A stretch of 64,000 bases of DNA from Roseibacterium elongatum DSM 19469 (lineage in GTDB: Bacteria > Pseudomonadota > Alphaproteobacteria > Rhodobacterales > Rhodobacteraceae): assembly GCF_000590925.1 (NCBI RefSeq), contig NZ_CP004372.1:1717001-1781000 (forward strand), given 5' to 3'. Both the position numbers and the translations under genes were made by a program. Positions 10,247 to 20,850 of the stretch are shown piece by piece. Positions within the stretch are counted from its first letter, which is position 1; the number at the start of each line of letters is the position of its first letter. Below the pieces are notes generated by a model. It saw nothing but the letters and a program-made list of their open reading frames with translations. It was not told where the DNA came from and ran no database searches.

Positions 10247-10675
10247 TCAGCGCTGTACCGACTGAAGGAAATAGGTCAGGGCCAGGATACGCCCCTGCAC
10301 CACCTCCTCCGCCGTCGCGGCGTTGGGCAGGATCATGGCCTGCGCCTCGGTCGACAGCAAGGTGCCCCAAACCGGCATCTCGCTACCGTGCCCGCGCACC
10401 ATCTGGCGCCCGTCGATCGAGGCCATCACGGCGTCAAAGGGAAAGACTCCGTCGTTTGCCGCCGCCAGCATGGACAGATCACTTGGCGCAACCGCAAACA
10501 GCTCTGCAACCGAGCCATCGCCATGCCCCATCGTACCATGGCATACGGCGCAGTTCTCCTGAAACAGGTTGAACCCGTAGCCGGTGTATCCGGCGCCCGT
10601 GCCTTGGGCAAAGGCGGCCGTGGCACTGACCGCCAGACACACCGCGCCAACCGCAAAATATGAACTTAAGGACAT
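10247..10675 (-). CDS. Periplasmic c-type cytochrome
   Basis: A 142-residue protein with a signal peptide (cleavage near AAFAQ, about residue 23) and one haem-attachment motif CAVCH. A distal methionine in GSEMPVWG is the likely sixth haem ligand. It belongs to the class I cytochrome c fold and acts in the periplasm, probably in electron transfer; the partner is unknown. The ATG at 10675 has GGGAGG upstream, which decides it over longer forms. It converges on meaB with a 19-bp gap. Confidence 0.85.
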   Translation of the reverse strand: MSLSSYFAVGAVCLAVSATAAFAQGTGAGYTGYGFNLFQENCAVCHGTMGHGDGSVAELFAVAPSDLSMLAAANDGVFPFDAVMASIDGRQMVRGHGSEMPVWGTLLSTEAQAMILPNAATAEEVVQGRILALTYFLQSVQR

Positions 10676-10735
10676 ATTGCCCTCCCATCTCCTCCCACAT
10701 TCGCGCCGGGGCATGATAGGAGAGCAGTCCAACTA

Positions 10736-10747
10736 TTGCAATTGCAA
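10736..10747. promoter_or_regulatory. Perfect palindrome TTGCAATTGCAA upstream of cytochrome gene
   Basis: A 12-bp perfect palindrome sits 61 bp upstream of the cytochrome c start codon, in the gap after the hlyU stop. It is AT-rich in a GC-rich context and could be an operator; no regulator is assigned. Confidence 0.3.
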
Positions 10748-10773
10748 CAGGTAAGTGGTTTTGGGCGAGCGGA

Positions 10774-11043
10774 TTACCCGAAAAGCCGGTCACCCTGTTC
10801 GTCGATCACCTGCTTTGCCTTGAGGATCGCATAGGGCGCGACCTCGTCCGCGCTCTGGAACCGGTCGGCCCGGATCAGGTGATGCACCTTGGTGTCGCCA
10901 TCGAGATCCTTCTCGATCCGGGCCCCCAGCAAATAGCCGCCATCGGCCTGTTGTGGCGCCGGATAGATGCGAAAGCCCTTGTAGAGTTCGGGCTCGACCT
11001 CGGGCGTGCCCTTGCCGCCGAAGAGTTTCGAGAACAGGGACAT
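10774..11043 (-). CDS. HlyU family protein
   Basis: An 89-residue protein matching the HlyU family (LYKGFRIYPAPQ, GYLLGARIEKDLDG, HHLIRADRF). It is named after a Vibrio haemolysin activator, but these alphaproteobacterial members are not shown to regulate transcription. The N-terminal MSLFSKLFGGK is typical. It is followed in the same direction by the cytochrome gene after 98 bp. Confidence 0.8.
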   Translation of the reverse strand: MSLFSKLFGGKGTPEVEPELYKGFRIYPAPQQADGGYLLGARIEKDLDGDTKVHHLIRADRFQSADEVAPYAILKAKQVIDEQGDRLFG

Positions 11044-11110
11044 GGCGATTCCTCCGTTTGCCTGTGCCCCCGACAGGTAGGGGCTTATCCGGGCCGCGCA
11101 ACCGGAGCGA

Positions 11111-11344
11111 TCATCCGGCCCGCTGTCGTCCCCATGTCAGTTTGGCCATCAACACCAGCCACGGCGTCGCGTGCAGCAGAAGGTCGAAGATGTCCAGCGG
11201 TCGGGTGAGTTCCCCGGCGGCCAGCATCTTGAGTTTCTCCCAGATATGCGGCTCGGGGAAAAAGGGCGACAGGCCGAGTGTCAGGCAAAGGACGATCAGG
11301 ATGGAATAAGGGATGTCAGCGAGGAAGGAGCGGATGGCGGACAT
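11111..11344 (-). CDS. Small conserved membrane protein
   Basis: A 77-residue protein with an N-terminal membrane segment (about residues 10-28, PYSILIVLCLTLGLSPF) and a second hydrophobic stretch near 55-68 (LLLHATPWLVLMAKL). I recall similar small proteins in Rhodobacterales, some loosely labelled as transporter components. No function can be assigned. It precedes hlyU by 67 bp on the same strand. Confidence 0.6.
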   Translation of the reverse strand: MSAIRSFLADIPYSILIVLCLTLGLSPFFPEPHIWEKLKMLAAGELTRPLDIFDLLLHATPWLVLMAKLTWGRQRAG

Positions 11345-11481
11345 GCGATTCTATACTTTGCCAATTTTTGTCGAGTATGCGTAAATGTTCCTGCTAACGG
11401 ACTGTGACTAGCAAGAGAACGGCCATCCGAAAAGATCGGCCTTTTGCCGATAAAAAGATTTGACTGAAGAAAGACGATACG

Positions 11482-11868
11482 ATGCCTACAAAAACCCTGC
11501 TCGCTGCCGCTGCCATCAGCATTCTTGCGTCCAATTCGCCGGCGGAAACCTTTGACTGCAGGCTTGATCCCAATTCGAGTGCGTCGCTCATGCCACACCA
11601 GGTCGTTATCAATCTGAATCGACCGGGTCGTGCAACCGTTTCACATGGCTGGCAGGATGGCCCACTAACCCACGATGTCACGGTTTCGACCTCGGGAAAT
11701 CGGATCGACTTCTCATTCAGAGCAAACGCGTCCATACGGAATACATCAGCACCAATTCATTTCAGGGGCACGCTTCGCCCCGGTCAAAGTCAGCTGTCTT
11801 TGTCATGGCAAGCCGGTGGCGGATGGTCAGGCAATTCACGCGGAGTTTTCGCGTGTAGCCAAAGATAA
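11482..11868 (+). CDS. Hypothetical secreted protein
   Basis: A 128-residue protein with a likely signal peptide (MPTKTLLAAAAISILASNSPA). The mature part has two cysteines, one near each end (FDCRLD and FACSQR), that could form a disulfide, and looks beta-rich. A weak GAAGAAAG site precedes the ATG. It is the only gene-like frame in an AT-richer stretch between the small membrane gene and rpoD, and its codon use is less GC-biased than that of its neighbours, which may reflect transfer. The family is not recognised. Confidence 0.6.
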   Translation: MPTKTLLAAAAISILASNSPAETFDCRLDPNSSASLMPHQVVINLNRPGRATVSHGWQDGPLTHDVTVSTSGNRIDFSFRANASIRNTSAPIHFRGTLRPGQSQLSLSWQAGGGWSGNSRGVFACSQR

Positions 11869-12421
11869 ACCGACACATCGGTGATTGGTCATCGTGCGCC
11901 CGGACGCCAAAGACCTGAAATCCGTGGTGTCGTCGAATCCGGCGCGACGGCGGGCCGAGGTACGTGATCCGGCGTCATGACACTTTCTCGAGGATTGGCG
12001 CGCATCAACCGGCCGCCCACGCGACCGGACGTGCTCGGATTTGGCTGGGCTGAAACACTTCGAGTCGATAGTTAGTCCACCGCCCGGTTCTATTTGGGCA
12101 CAATCTGGATGCGCCATTTGCAGGAGATATGGCGTGTTCAAAAGGATCTTTGCAGTCTGATATTGCGAGAATGCCATCGCGGATATCAATCACAGGGCCT
12201 CGCCGTCCGGGGGAGTGGCTCAGCGTCGCGTCGCAAACACCCCTCGGCCAAAGATGCCGTAGTCGGCCCTTACAGACAGGGCCGCGTGCAATGCGAATAA
12301 AGGTTTCTGCGGGATGGACGCCGAAGCTGGCGCAAGAGCAGGATTTTGCGGGCCAACACCTGCGACCGTCGGTCCGCGGCAAGAGACGTCAAGGCCGCCG
12401 GCCAAGTCTTGCCACAACCAC
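11869..12421. other. Gene-poor, AT-richer gap
   Basis: About 550 bp without a convincing gene, RNA gene or repeat. Short open frames on both strands lack ribosome sites and family resemblance. It lies downstream of rpoD (minus strand) and could hold a decayed gene. Confidence 0.5.
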
Positions 12422-14410
<1,989 letters not shown>

Positions 14411-14500
14411 GGGCAAATATCCTTGTTCGGCTTGAGCGCGCCGCGCCCGGATTCGGGAACCATGCGGCGTGACCCTTGCGTTCGCAACCAATCATTTAGC

Positions 14501-14517
14501 GCGAATCACTGATTCGC
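14501..14517. promoter_or_regulatory. 17-bp palindrome with two GANTC sites upstream of rpoD
   Basis: GCGAATCA and TGATTCGC flank a single C, a perfect dyad in the dnaG-rpoD gap. Each arm contains a GANTC site, the target of the cell-cycle methylase CcrM; a third GANTC lies at about 14450. It may be an operator or a methylation-sensitive element. No T-run follows, so it is not an ordinary terminator. Confidence 0.4.
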
Positions 14518-14526
14518 ATAGGGCGG

Positions 14527-16457
14527 TCACGGCCTTTTCTTCGCGCGACCGGCGCTGTTTAGCAACTCATGGAAGGCGGCGCGGGCCTCCTGTGTGTCGC
14601 CGAATTGCTCGGCGGGGCCGTCATCGCGGGGCGAGAGGGCGGCGTGCTTGCTGCGGACGGCCTGATTCAGGCGAAAGGACAGTGTCGCGTCTTCTCCGTC
14701 CGTGGTCTGGCCGAGATCCTCGAGCGCCTCGGCCATTTCCTCTTCGATCGCGTGGGCCGCGGCGTGTTTCGCGAATTCCTCGCCAAGGCAGATCGCCGCC
14801 TGTTCCACATCTCCGGCACCGATGAGAAACGGTGTTACGCGCAGATGGCCCGTGGCCTCGAGGCTTTCAAGGGTCGGGCCAAGGCCAGCGGCCATTATTT
14901 CACTGCGCAGGGCATCGGGCGTGCGCGACTCGGTGGCCAGCAGGTGATTTGCCAGGCGGGCCTGTTCGGCGTCGCGGGGCGCAAGGCGCTCGAGACGGTC
15001 CTCGTACTGGTCGATCAGGTCGGGAAACCGCACCAGCGTCGTCAGGATCAGCGCGACGCGCAGCGCCTCGCCATCCAGCGTCGTGGCCAGTGCGCGCGTA
15101 TGGGCCAGGGGGCTGGCGGCCTCGGCAAAGCCGCGCGGCCGCCAGCCACCCCTTTGACCCATCGGGCTGCGGGCCGGTCGAAACAGCGCGCGCCGCTTGT
15201 CGGCCAGCGCCTCGGCGTAATGGCGTTTCAACGAGGTGTCGGGAATGCGGCCCACCGCCTGGCGCAGCCGCCGGTCCAGCGCCGCGCGCCGTTCGGGGGT
15301 ATCGAAGCTCTGCCCATCGGTCTCGCGCCGCCACAGCAGGTCGACCAGCGGATCTGCGCCGTCCAGCGCGTCCTGCATGGCCTTTGGCCCACGTGTCTTG
15401 ATCAGGTCGTCGGGGTCCAGCCCCTCGGGCATCAGGCAGAACCGCAGGCTGCGTTCGGGCGACAGGTGCGGCAGCGCAAGATCGATCAGCCGCATCGCGG
15501 CGCGCAGGCCCGCCTTGTCGCCATCCAGCGCGATGACGGGTTCCGGCGCGATGCGCCACAGCAGTTGCAACTGGTCCTCGGTGATGGCGGTGCCAAGGGG
15601 GGCGACGGCCCCCTCGAACCCGGCCTGAACCAGCGCGATCACGTCCATGTAGCCCTCGGCCACGATCAGCGGATGGCCCTTGCCCGCCGCCTCGCGGGCG
15701 GGGGCGTGGTTGTAGAGGGCGCGGCCCTTGTCGAAGAGCGGGGTCTCGCGGCTGTTGAGGTATTTGGCACGCGCGTTGGGGTCCATCGCGCGCCCGCCAA
15801 AGCCGATGCAGCGCCCGCGCGTGTCGCGGATGGGAAAGGTGATGCGGTCGCGAAACGCGTCATAGGGTGCGCCGCCATCGTCGGGGCGCGTCGCGATCCC
15901 GGACTCGATCACATGCTCGGCAGGCAGCCCCTTGCCCGTCAGGGCGGTAAAGGCCCCCTGCCGCTGCGCCGGGGCAAAGCCGATCTCGAAACGGCCAGCG
16001 TGGCCTGGCTCAGGCCGCGCCGGTCCAGATAGGCGCGCGCCTCGGCCGCGGCCGCGGTCTTGAGTTGCAGGCGGAAATGGGCCACCGCCGCCTCGGTCGC
16101 ATTGGCAAGCTGGGTGGCGTGATCGGCCTTTTCCTGCGCGCGCGGGTCGCGGGCGGGCATCTGCATGCCCGCTTCGCGGGCCAGGATCTCGACCGCCTCC
16201 ATGAAGCCGACATTCTCGGTCTCTTTCACGAAGCCGATGGCGTCGCCCTTGGCATGGCAGCCAAAGCAGTAATAGAACCCCTTGCGGTCATCGACGTGAA
16301 AGCTGGCCGTCTTTTCCTGGTGAAAGGGGCAGGGCGCCCACATGTCGCCCTTGGCCTGGTTCGATTTGCGATTGTCCCAGATGACCTTGCGCCCGACCAC
16401 CTGCGCCAGCGAGGTGCGCGATCGTAGCTCGTCAAGGAATCCGGGGGGCAGGCTCAT
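14527..16457 (-). CDS. dnaG: DNA primase DnaG (one frameshift in this sequence)
   Basis: Primase that makes RNA primers for replication. The CHC2 zinc ribbon is at C43, H46, C64 and C67, and the TOPRIM motif AEGYMDVIAL lies further on. The frame breaks near 15993-15994: one missing G on the + strand restores ATLARFEIGFAPAQRQ and a 643-residue protein of normal length. As dnaG is essential, a sequence error is far more likely than a pseudogene. The ATG at 16457 fits the family N-terminus MSLPPGFLDELR. It lies upstream of rpoD as in many bacteria. Confidence 0.93.
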
Positions 16458-16646
16458 GTTCCATATATCGGGGCGCCACATGCCCGAGTCCAGTCGCGCG
16501 ACGCAGACGGCGACCGGGATGCCGGATAATCCACAAGTCTTTTGCGATGGCTACGGCCGGGCCGGGCTTGACCTTCGTCAAGGCACCGCAGGCGGGTTCG
16601 GTGCGACACCTCGCACGACGAACCGCTTTTCAGATTGCGAGGGGTC

Positions 16647-17105
16647 ATGCGCCGTTTTCAGCCGAAATCACTTGCCATCCTTGTCGCCCTCGTCGGCCTG
16701 TCCACCGCGGCAAATGCGGCCAGCGGGGTGGGGGCGACGGGATACACCGTCGAGCGCACCACGCCCGAGGGCGGCTTGCGTGTTCTGCACGATGGGGTGC
16801 CGGTCTGGCGTCTGCCGCCCGATCCGGGCCGGTTCCAACTCTATGTCAGCGGGGCGTCCGATCACACCGGCGATACGATCCCGGAGTTGATCGTCGTCGA
16901 ACGCACCAGCCGCAGCTTTGGCACGGTTTACGTCCTGTCGCTCTTTCCCGACCGGGTCGAAGAGATCCTGACCGAAAGCGCGTTTCACACGGCGCTGCGC
17001 GGCTTCGAGCATCTTGCCCCCGGCGCCCCCTTGTCCGAGGCGATGCAGATGCTGGACGGCCCGGACGGGATCGATTTTGTGCCGGAGCCGCCGCTGCGCG
17101 ACTAA
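16647..17105 (+). CDS. Hypothetical secreted protein
   Basis: A 152-residue protein with a signal peptide (positively charged start, hydrophobic core, cleavage near ANAAS, about residue 27). The mature part has no recognised domain. A GAGGGG site precedes the ATG at 16647; a TTG 12 bases upstream is less likely. It converges on soxG and overlaps its 3' end by 4 bp. Function unknown. Confidence 0.65.
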   Translation: MRRFQPKSLAILVALVGLSTAANAASGVGATGYTVERTTPEGGLRVLHDGVPVWRLPPDPGRFQLYVSGASDHTGDTIPELIVVERTSRSFGTVYVLSLFPDRVEEILTESAFHTALRGFEHLAPGAPLSEAMQMLDGPDGIDFVPEPPLRD

Positions 17106-17656
17106 AGCGCGGCGCGGGCCGCCACCGTGCGCATGGCGCGCGTGATCTCGTGCACCGCCGTGCCGGCCATCGAGCGGAACACGAGGATCTCGAAGCGATC
17201 CGGGGCCGCGCGCAGGATCAACGCCTGCATGTGGCCCAGCCCGCTGCGGATCACGCGCCCCTGCGGCAAGGCCGCGTCCGACAGGTCGACGGGAACAAGG
17301 CGGGCCAGCACGGCACGCGCGTCGCCCCCCTCGAGGATCATGTGGGCCCAACTGTCGGACTGATCGACAAGGGCGGCATGGGCGGCGAGGCTTTGGTCCG
17401 GCACACCGAAGAGAAAGCATTGGTCCAGCCCGCTCCAGACGGCGCGAAGGTCACCGGCTTGCGCGAGTGTGCCGGGGGACGGGAAACGCACACCATGGGC
17501 GGCCAGCATCGCGTCGGACAGCTTCGGCACCTGGCCAGAAAAGGGCAGGATGGCCCAGATCCGGGCCTGAGCGGCCTCGGACAGGGTGACATTTCCGGCC
17601 GTTTCCGGCAGCAGGCCCGCCGCCGCGGACCGGGGGGGCAGGGGGATGTCAGCCAC
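17102..17656 (-). CDS. soxG: Sarcosine oxidase gamma subunit
   Basis: The gamma subunit of heterotetrameric sarcosine oxidase, which oxidises sarcosine to glycine with transfer of the one-carbon unit to tetrahydrofolate. It is 184 residues from a GTG start at 17656 (VADIPLPPRS), which overlaps the soxA stop by 8 bp as expected for translational coupling; a longer ATG form to 17701 would lie inside soxA. Gamma belongs to the GcvT-like fold and contacts the alpha subunit. It is the last gene of soxBDAG. Confidence 0.85.
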   Translation of the reverse strand: MADIPLPPRSAAAGLLPETAGNVTLSEAAQARIWAILPFSGQVPKLSDAMLAAHGVRFPSPGTLAQAGDLRAVWSGLDQCFLFGVPDQSLAAHAALVDQSDSWAHMILEGGDARAVLARLVPVDLSDAALPQGRVIRSGLGHMQALILRAAPDRFEILVFRSMAGTAVHEITRAMRTVAARAAL

Positions 17657-20585
17657 GGGCGCGCCCTCCGTCAGGGTCGAACATGACCGGATCGCAGACA
17701 TCGCAGGTCACGTCCACGCCGCGCAGGTGATCGACGACGCGCACCCGCTCTCCGTGCCGGGCGCGGCCGTTGCGCAGAAAGCCGAGCGCGATATACCCCT
17801 CCAGTGTCGGCGAATAGCAGGCCGAGGTGATGTAGCCCTGATCATTCGCCGCCTTCGGTTCGGCCCCGCGCGGAAACAGATGCGCGCCGGCCGGCAGATC
17901 CTTGGCCGGGTGGATGGGGCGCAGGCCGATCAATTGCTCGCGCGTCTCGCCCGACAGGCCGGGGCGTTCTGAGGCGACCTTGCCGATGCAGTCCTTCTTG
18001 GCCGAGACCATGCGCCCGAACCCGATATCGTCGGCGGTGACGCGGCCATGGATTTCGGCATGGGTGATGAACCCTTTTTCGATACGCAGCACGTTCAGCG
18101 CCTCCATTCCGTAGGCGCCGCCCCCCACCTGCTCGGCGCGGGCGACCAGGGTGTCGAACAGCGCGGCGCCGTAGCGGGCAGGCACGGCGACCTCGTAGGC
18201 ATGTTCGCCGGAAAACGAGATGCGGAACAGCCGTCCTGTCACGCCCAACACCCCGACCTCGCCACAGGCCATGAAGGGGAAGCGTGCGTCATCGATGGGC
18301 TGGTCCAGCACCCCGTTCAGCACCTCGCGCGATTTTGGCCCCGCCACGGCGAATTGCGCCCATTGCTCGGTCACGCTGATGAAGCGCACATCCAGGTCGG
18401 GGCGCAGGCCTTGGTGCACGAATTCCAGATGCTGCATCACCTGTCCGGCGGCGGCGGTCGTGGTGGTCATGAGGTAGTGGGTTTCCCCCAGTCGTGCGGT
18501 GGTGCCGTCATCCATCACATGCCCATCCTCGCGCAGCATCAACCCGTAGCGCGTGCGCCCGACCTTGAGCGTCGAGAAGGCGTTGCAATAGACGAGGTCG
18601 AGGAACGCGCCCGCATCCGGCCCCTGGATGTCGATCTTGCCGAGGGTCGAGACATCGACCACGCCCACGGCCTCCCGCACCATCGTGACCTCGCGGTCGC
18701 AGGACTGGCGCCAGTGGCTTTCGCCCTCGCGCGGGAAATAGCTGGGCCGATACCACAGCCCTGCCTCGATCATCGGCGCGCCGCGCGCGCATGTCGCCGC
18801 GTGCGAGGTCGTCAGGCGTTCCGGCGCGAACCCCTTGCCGGTCGCGCCCGCACCCATCGCCCCGATGGAAACCGGGACAAAGGGCGGGCGATAGGTTGTG
18901 GTCCCCGTTTCGGGAATGCCGCGCCCGGTGGTATCGGCCAGAACGGCGAGCGCGGAAATGTTGGAATTCTTCCCCTGGTCCGGGGCCATGCCCTGCGTCG
19001 TGTAGCGTTTCATATGCTCGACCGAAGCAAAGTTTTCCTTTGCGGCCTGCCGAACGTCCTTGGTCGTCACGTCATTCGCGAAATCGAGCCAGGCGCGGCC
19101 TTTGCCCTCGACACACCAAAGGGCCTGCCCCCCGCCGGTCACGTCCGATGCCTGCGGGATGTCGACGGTCTGTGGCGTGATGCCGAGCGCGTCCAGGGCC
19201 CGCAGCGCGGCGTCGTGCCCCTGCTGCAGGCAGGATGCGGTCGAAAACGCCCCGTTGCAGGCCCCTGCCGGGATCAGCCCCGGCACGGCGTTGGGGGCGG
19301 GCAGAAATGCGCTCAGCCCCGCATCCCACACGGGCCGTGCCCCAAGGTGACAGGTCAGATGAACAGACGGGGTCCACCCGCCCGAAAGGCCAAGGCAATC
19401 GGTGACGATCTGGTGCGTCTTGCCACCTGCCTCGCGCACCGTGATTTCGCGCAAGGCCAGCCGCCCCTTGCTGCCCACGACCTGCGCGCCATCGATCAGG
19501 TGGTAATCGCCCTTGGCCGCGACGCCCGCGCGGCTGTCAATCACGGCGGCGACGCGCACCCCGGCCTCTTGCAACTCGACCGCGACATCATGGGCGGCGT
19601 CGTTGGTGGCAAACAGCGTCACGTTCCGGCCCGCCGCGACCCCATAGCGGTTGAGGTAGCTGCGAACCGCGCTGGCCATCATGATGCCGGGGCGATCGTT
19701 GTCGGGAAAGGCGATGGGCCGTTCCAATGCGCCCGCCGCAAGCACGGCCTGTTTCGCGCGGATGCGCCAGAAGCATTCGCGTGGCAGGTCGGCTGCGCCG
19801 GGCAGGTGCAGGCCGACGCGTTCCAGGGCGCCAAAGGTCAGCCCGTCATAAACCCCGGTCACGGTGGTGCGCGCCATGATGCGCACGCGGCCAGACGCCT
19901 TAAGCGATCTGACGACACCGTCGACCCAAAGCTGCGCAGCCTCACCGTCGATCTCTTGCGTCTCGGACAGCAGCCGCCCGCCGACCTCGCTGCTTTCTTC
20001 TGCAAGAATGACATCCGCCCCGGCCTGCGCGGCGGTCAGTGCCGCCATCAACCCCGCCGGCCCGCCCCCGATCACCAGCAGATCGCAATACGCATAGGCG
20101 CGTTCGTTGTCGCTGGGGGCGGGCGTGCGCGTCACCCGGCCCAGACCGGCGGCGCGGCGGATCACAGGTTCGTACACCCGTTCCCAGAACCCGCGCGGCC
20201 ACATGAACGTCTTGTAGTAGAACCCGGCGCTCAGGACCGGCGAGAGGACATCGTTCACCGCCAGCAGGTCACGCTCCAGCGGGCCGAGGTGGTTCTGGCT
20301 GTGGGCGACCAGCCCTTCGTGGATCTCCTGCATTGTGGCGCGGACATTCGGGACCATGGCCGCCCCTTCGCCGATTTCCATCAGGGCGTTGGGTTCTTCG
20401 GACCCGGCGGTCAGGATGCCGCGCGGGCGGTGATACTTGAACGAGCGCCCCACCAGCCGCCTGCCGCGCGCCAGCAGGGCCGAGGCGAGCGTGTCGCCCG
20501 GAAAGCCCGACAGCGTCGTGCCGTTGAAGCTGAACTTGACCGTGCGCGACCGGTCGATGCGACCGCGCCCCTCAACCCGCATCAT
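17649..20585 (-). CDS. soxA: Sarcosine oxidase alpha subunit
   Basis: The 978-residue alpha subunit. The N-terminus holds a 2Fe-2S-ferredoxin-like fold (KFSFNGTTLSGFPGDTLASALLARG). Next comes an NAD-binding flavoprotein-type domain with VIGGGPAGLMAA near residue 170. The C-terminal half is a GcvT-like tetrahydrofolate domain that takes up the methylene group. The start overlaps the soxD end by 14 bp. Length and gene order match heterotetrameric TSOX enzymes. Confidence 0.93.
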   Translation of the reverse strand: MMRVEGRGRIDRSRTVKFSFNGTTLSGFPGDTLASALLARGRRLVGRSFKYHRPRGILTAGSEEPNALMEIGEGAAMVPNVRATMQEIHEGLVAHSQNHLGPLERDLLAVNDVLSPVLSAGFYYKTFMWPRGFWERVYEPVIRRAAGLGRVTRTPAPSDNERAYAYCDLLVIGGGPAGLMAALTAAQAGADVILAEESSEVGGRLLSETQEIDGEAAQLWVDGVVRSLKASGRVRIMARTTVTGVYDGLTFGALERVGLHLPGAADLPRECFWRIRAKQAVLAAGALERPIAFPDNDRPGIMMASAVRSYLNRYGVAAGRNVTLFATNDAAHDVAVELQEAGVRVAAVIDSRAGVAAKGDYHLIDGAQVVGSKGRLALREITVREAGGKTHQIVTDCLGLSGGWTPSVHLTCHLGARPVWDAGLSAFLPAPNAVPGLIPAGACNGAFSTASCLQQGHDAALRALDALGITPQTVDIPQASDVTGGGQALWCVEGKGRAWLDFANDVTTKDVRQAAKENFASVEHMKRYTTQGMAPDQGKNSNISALAVLADTTGRGIPETGTTTYRPPFVPVSIGAMGAGATGKGFAPERLTTSHAATCARGAPMIEAGLWYRPSYFPREGESHWRQSCDREVTMVREAVGVVDVSTLGKIDIQGPDAGAFLDLVYCNAFSTLKVGRTRYGLMLREDGHVMDDGTTARLGETHYLMTTTTAAAGQVMQHLEFVHQGLRPDLDVRFISVTEQWAQFAVAGPKSREVLNGVLDQPIDDARFPFMACGEVGVLGVTGRLFRISFSGEHAYEVAVPARYGAALFDTLVARAEQVGGGAYGMEALNVLRIEKGFITHAEIHGRVTADDIGFGRMVSAKKDCIGKVASERPGLSGETREQLIGLRPIHPAKDLPAGAHLFPRGAEPKAANDQGYITSACYSPTLEGYIALGFLRNGRARHGERVRVVDHLRGVDVTCDVCDPVMFDPDGGRARG

Positions 20586-20841
20586 CGGCCTCCCGCGACA
20601 GGTGCGCCCCCAAGACCTGATGCGTGACCGTATCGCGCGTCACCAGCAGCCATGCGCCACAGCCCTGGCCGTGAAACCACAGGTCGCGCGTGCGGCCCGC
20701 CGGGTTCTCGCGGTTGTGCAGGTAGTCGTCCCACAGGGGCTGCGCCGACCCTGCGGCAGGGCGGGCCAGATAGGTCTCGTGCCCCTTATAGGTAAACTCG
20801 CGGATGTCGCGCTCCCCGCAAAGGGGGCAAGGAATGTGCAT
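20572..20841 (-). CDS. soxD: Sarcosine oxidase delta subunit
   Basis: An 89-residue delta subunit. It starts MHIPCPLCGERDIREF, with a CPLCG zinc site, and has the family block GRTRDLWFHGQGCGAWLLV. It binds zinc and stabilises the alpha-gamma side of the complex. It starts 9 bp after soxB and overlaps soxA by 14 bp. Confidence 0.92.
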   Translation of the reverse strand: MHIPCPLCGERDIREFTYKGHETYLARPAAGSAQPLWDDYLHNRENPAGRTRDLWFHGQGCGAWLLVTRDTVTHQVLGAHLSREADDAG

Positions 20842-20850
20842 CTGGTCCCC

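Noticed and set aside
11435..11451. Hairpin ATCGGC/GCCGAT before the secreted protein gene
   Set aside because: It has a short stem, and its T-run suits only minus-strand transcripts, for which no gene ends here.
18048..20627. Long plus-strand open frame antisense to soxA
   Set aside because: The soxA protein is complete and conserved; the antisense frame has no ribosome site or family features.
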